From Succiniclasticum ruminis DSM 9236 (GTDB taxonomy: Bacteria > Bacillota > Negativicutes > Acidaminococcales > Acidaminococcaceae), in contig NZ_FONL01000001.1 in the NCBI RefSeq assembly GCF_900112895.1, forward strand, positions 221,234-285,233: a DNA stretch of 64,000 nucleotides, written 5' to 3'. Every line of letters starts with the position of its first letter. The first letter of the stretch is position 1. The notes below the pieces were generated by a model, which was given only the letters and a program-made list of their open reading frames with translations, had not been told where the DNA came from and did not search any database. A program made the translations under genes and the position numbers. Shown here piece after piece: positions 61,830 to 64,000 of the stretch.

Positions 61830-62732
61830 ATGAAGAAAGATAAATTGTCGTGGGCCCTGCTGGTCAGCGAGGCGGAAGCGAAACAGCTTCCATTGATAGA
61901 CTATTTACTGGAGAGAAGCGCGGCCCAGGTTGAAACAGACAAGGCCGCTGTCCTGAAAAAAACGGAAAGCATGCTGCAGGTCATGGAAGAGGCTGTTGCC
62001 TACGGCATGACAGGCGTGAAATCCAACAGCGGGCTGACCGGCGGTTCCGCCAAAAAGCTGAAGGAATACATTACGGCAGCTGCGGGCAAAAAGAAACAGG
62101 ATCTGTTAGGTCCTGTTGCCGGAACGGCCGTTATGTATGCCCTGGCCGCGGCGGAGGCCAATGCGGCCATGGGACGCATCGTGGCGGCGCCTACCGCGGG
62201 AGCCAGCGGGATCTTGCCGGGGGTGCTGCTGTCGCTGAAGGAAAACTGCGGCGTGCCCAGAAAGAAACTGGTGGAGGCTCTTCTGGTGGCCGGCGTGATC
62301 GGCGAAGTGATCGCCAACCGGGCATCCATCGCCGGCGCTACCGGAGGCTGCCAGGCTGAATGCGGCAGCGGCGCGGCCATGGCCGCGGGCGCGGTGGTCT
62401 ATGTTTTCGGGGGAAACGGTAACCAGATCGGCGACGCGGTTTCCATCGTTTTTAAAAATATGCTGGGACTGGTATGCGATCCGGTGGCGGGTCTGGTGGA
62501 GGTCCCCTGCATCAAACGCAACGCAGGCAGTGTAATGCAGTGCCTGCTGGCCGCGGAACTGGCGCTGGCCGGCGTGGGCAGTTTCATTCCGGCGGATGAG
62601 GCAATCGACGCCATGGACAAGGTAGGACGTTCCCTGCCCGGCGGGCTCCGGGAAACGGCGGAAGGCGGACTGGCCGTGACCCCGACGGCAAAAGTCTGGA
62701 CAGAGAATTATTTTAAAAAGATTCATGGTTGA
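61830..62732 (+). CDS. sdaAA: L-serine dehydratase, alpha subunit (Fe-S)
   Basis: A 300-aa catalytic subunit. The 4Fe-4S cysteines lie in GGCQAECGSGAAMAAGA, LVCDPVAGLVEVPCIKRNAG, and TGVKSNSGLTGG forms part of the active site (KSNSGLTGG near residue 61-75). It supplies pyruvate for the PFOR encoded at 53-56 kb. Its TGA stop overlaps the -35 box of the tRNA promoter that follows. Confidence 0.96.
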   Translation: MKKDKLSWALLVSEAEAKQLPLIDYLLERSAAQVETDKAAVLKKTESMLQVMEEAVAYGMTGVKSNSGLTGGSAKKLKEYITAAAGKKKQDLLGPVAGTAVMYALAAAEANAAMGRIVAAPTAGASGILPGVLLSLKENCGVPRKKLVEALLVAGVIGEVIANRASIAGATGGCQAECGSGAAMAAGAVVYVFGGNGNQIGDAVSIVFKNMLGLVCDPVAGLVEVPCIKRNAGSVMQCLLAAELALAGVGSFIPADEAIDAMDKVGRSLPGGLRETAEGGLAVTPTAKVWTENYFKKIHG

Positions 62733-62757
62733 CAGGTAAATTTGCCTGTGTTATAAT
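62729..62757 (+). promoter_or_regulatory. Consensus promoter of the tRNA His-Gln-Lys cluster
   Basis: TTGACA (62729-62734), 17 bases, TATAAT (62752-62757), all 12 positions consensus. The -35 box includes the sdaAA TGA stop codon (62730-62732). The spacer is a near-palindrome, CAGGTAAATTTGCCTG (62733-62748). Confidence 0.92.
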
Positions 62758-62785
62758 AATTTCCGTCATTAAGCGACGCTTATAT

Positions 62786-62862
62786 GGTGGGTATGGTGAA
62801 GCGGTTAACACGGCGGATTGTGGCTCCGTTACGCGCAGGTTCAAATCCTGTTACCCACCCCA
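62786..62862 (+). tRNA. tRNA-His (GTG)
   Basis: 77 nt including the extra 5' G(-1) paired with C73, acceptor GTGGGTA/TACCCAC, anticodon GTG, encoded CCA. Confidence 0.98.
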
Positions 62863-62874
62863 ATTTTTTCATTT

Positions 62875-62950
62875 TGGGGTGTAGCCAAGTCGGTAAGGCA
62901 CAGGACTTTGACTCCTGTATGCGTAGGTTCGAGCCCTGCCACCCCAGCCA
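62875..62950 (+). tRNA. tRNA-Gln (TTG)
   Basis: 76 nt, acceptor TGGGGTG/CACCCCA, discriminator G, anticodon TTG in CTTTGAC, encoded CCA. Second gene of the cluster. Confidence 0.98.
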
Positions 62951-62959
62951 GATTTTAAC

Positions 62960-63035
62960 GGTCCATTAGCTCAGTTGGTAGAGCACCTGACTTTTAATCA
63001 GGGTGTCCCGCGTTCGAGTCGCGGATGGATCACCA
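62960..63035 (+). tRNA. tRNA-Lys (TTT)
   Basis: 76 nt, acceptor GGTCCAT/ATGGATC with one G:U pair, discriminator A, anticodon TTT in CTTTTAA, encoded CCA. Third gene of the cluster. Confidence 0.98.
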
Positions 63036-63042
63036 GAAAAAC

Positions 63043-63073
63043 AACTCCTGTTCTCCGGGAACAGGAGTTTTTT
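63043..63073 (+). terminator. Terminator of the tRNA cluster
   Basis: AACTCCTGTTC (63043-63053) with GAACAGGAGTT (63059-63069), followed by TTTTTT. The following 195 bases up to the next gene show only an AT-rich promoter-like stretch. Confidence 0.95.
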
Positions 63074-63268
63074 ATTTGCGCCGGCAACAGGGGGTAGTAT
63101 TTTTCTTCGTAATCGTATATAATAAATTAGTTATAAGGGAAAGTGTTTTTATGATTTGCTATTAATAACACTGCGCATTCCGGAGTAAAATTTCCCCAAC
63201 GGAAGAAAACCGGATGTTCATTTAGTAATGGCGAATCATGAAATCACGCAGGAAAGGAGGAACCGGCC

Positions 63269-64000
63269 ATGTACAAAATTTTGAAAAGCTCCAACACCGG
63301 CGTTGATGAATTCGACATCGAAGACATGGAAAAAGGCTGCTGGATCGATATCGTCGCCCCTTCTACGGAAGAAATCGATGAAATCGCCGAAGCAACCCAT
63401 ATTTCCAGAGACTTTCTGACAGCCGCTCTGGACCGGGAAGAAAAAGCCCGTACGGAAATTGACGAAGAGCAGCTTCTGGTCGTCATCGACATTCCTTTTT
63501 TCCGCAGCAACAAAGATTATGACACCATGCCGTTAGGCATCATTGTCACAAAAGACGTCATCGTTACCGTCTGTCTGGAAAGCAACGCGGTCACGTCCGG
63601 CTTTAACGCCAGAACGTTCAAAATGTTCAGCACCTATAAGAAGACCCGGTTCCTGTTCCAGATCCTGTATAAATCGGCTACGTTGTATCTGAAATATATC
63701 CGCAACATCATCCGCAGGACAGATGATTTGGAAGCGCATCTGCGTCAGGCCATGGAAAATTCCAAGCTGTTCAGCATGCTGGACCTGCAGAAATCCCTGA
63801 CCTATTTCACCACGTCCCTGCGCAGCAATTACATGGTGACGGAAAAACTGCTGCGGCTGCGCACCACCGCCCAGACACAGCAGCTGATCAAGATGTACGA
63901 AGAAGACGAGGACCTGCTGGACGATGTTATCGTAGAATACAAGCAGGCCATTGAAATGGTCGAGATGTACAGCCACATCGTGCAGAGCATGATGGAAGTG
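63269..64000 (+). CDS. CorA-family divalent-metal transporter, 5' part (runs off right edge)
   Basis: The first 244 codons are open to the end of the window. The start (MYKILKSSNTGVDEFDIEDMEKGCWIDIVAPSTEE) and the region LTAALDREEKARTEIDEEQLLVVIDIPFF, followed by a long helical stalk (LRQAMENSKLFSMLDLQKSLTYFTTSLRSNYMVTEKLLR), match the cytosolic funnel of CorA magnesium channels. The membrane helices with the GMN motif lie beyond the window, so metal choice cannot be judged. GGAAAGGAGG precedes ATG 63269. Confidence 0.88.
   Translation, partial: MYKILKSSNTGVDEFDIEDMEKGCWIDIVAPSTEEIDEIAEATHISRDFLTAALDREEKARTEIDEEQLLVVIDIPFFRSNKDYDTMPLGIIVTKDVIVTVCLESNAVTSGFNARTFKMFSTYKKTRFLFQILYKSATLYLKYIRNIIRRTDDLEAHLRQAMENSKLFSMLDLQKSLTYFTTSLRSNYMVTEKLLRLRTTAQTQQLIKMYEEDEDLLDDVIVEYKQAIEMVEMYSHIVQSMMEV

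Noticed and set aside
1-64000. CRISPR array, prophage or insertion sequence
   Set aside because: No regularly spaced short repeats, phage genes, integrase, or transposase bounded by inverted repeats was seen; the Rpn protein alone is not an insertion sequence.

Overview
The window looks like a chromosomal segment of an anaerobic, diderm Firmicute of the class Negativicutes, most likely Acidaminococcaceae and Phascolarctobacterium-like. This rests on four tandem OmpM-type porins with an N-terminal SLH domain (the peptidoglycan-tethered porins of Negativicutes), a complete succinate-to-propionate operon built on a sodium-pump methylmalonyl-CoA decarboxylase, a large pyruvate:ferredoxin oxidoreductase, an iron-sulphur serine dehydratase and a T-box in front of valS. 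The genus is an inference; no rRNA lies in the window.

Layout. 1-5.8 kb: a 5' fragment plus three full ompM porin genes, all on the minus strand, with near-identical 5' ends and similar leaders, and one secreted unknown. 6.1-11.4 kb: an M48 peptidase, then the late cell-cycle/ribosome genes cvfB, rsfS, LCP, yqeK and nadD. 11.6-15.8 kb: a MacAB-type ABC exporter with a 58-aa membrane protein, and a tyrosine phosphatase fused by overlap to proA. 15.8-19.5 kb: proA, proB, obgE. 19.6-25.5 kb: a gamma-glutamyltransferase-like enzyme, a LysR regulator with a divergent MatC/SLC13-type carrier, tRNA-Ser, and a DASS (SLC13) dicarboxylate carrier. 25.9-35.0 kb: the succinate-propionate operon. 35.4-40.7 kb: O-antigen-ligase-like protein, folC, valS with T-box. 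41.7-43.1 kb: a CDF metal exporter and an unassigned ~220-nt RNA gene with a perfect consensus promoter. 43.1-50.9 kb: the proteostasis cluster tig-clpP-clpX-lon, an FAD dehydrogenase and engB. 51-58.5 kb: tRNA-Gly, Na/Pi cotransporter, nifJ, an unknown, and a divergent DAACS carrier. 58.6-64 kb: tRNA-Leu, a secreted unknown, an Rpn-type nuclease, an XRE regulator with sdaAB-sdaAA, a His-Gln-Lys tRNA cluster and a 5' part of a CorA transporter.

How the genes work together. Succinate probably enters through the DASS carrier at 24.2 kb. The CoA transferase (33.5 kb) makes succinyl-CoA, the split B12 mutase (31.1-33.2 kb, guarded by MeaB) makes (R)-methylmalonyl-CoA, the epimerase gives the S form, and MmdADCB decarboxylates it while pumping sodium out; propionyl-CoA then returns its CoA to succinate at the transferase. 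The sodium gradient can feed the DASS, Na/Pi and DAACS carriers. Pyruvate from serine (SdaAB/SdaAA) goes to PFOR.

Most notable non-gene signals: (i) compensating hairpins and a shared ~24-nt motif in all four ompM leaders; (ii) a series of strong intercistronic hairpins without U-tracts punctuating the propionate operon, including a five-hairpin 258-nt spacer before the mutase; (iii) the unassigned structured RNA at 42.8-43.0 kb; (iv) a tRNA-operon promoter whose -35 box overlaps the sdaAA stop codon. All family calls were made by reading the translations and motifs; no database search was run.
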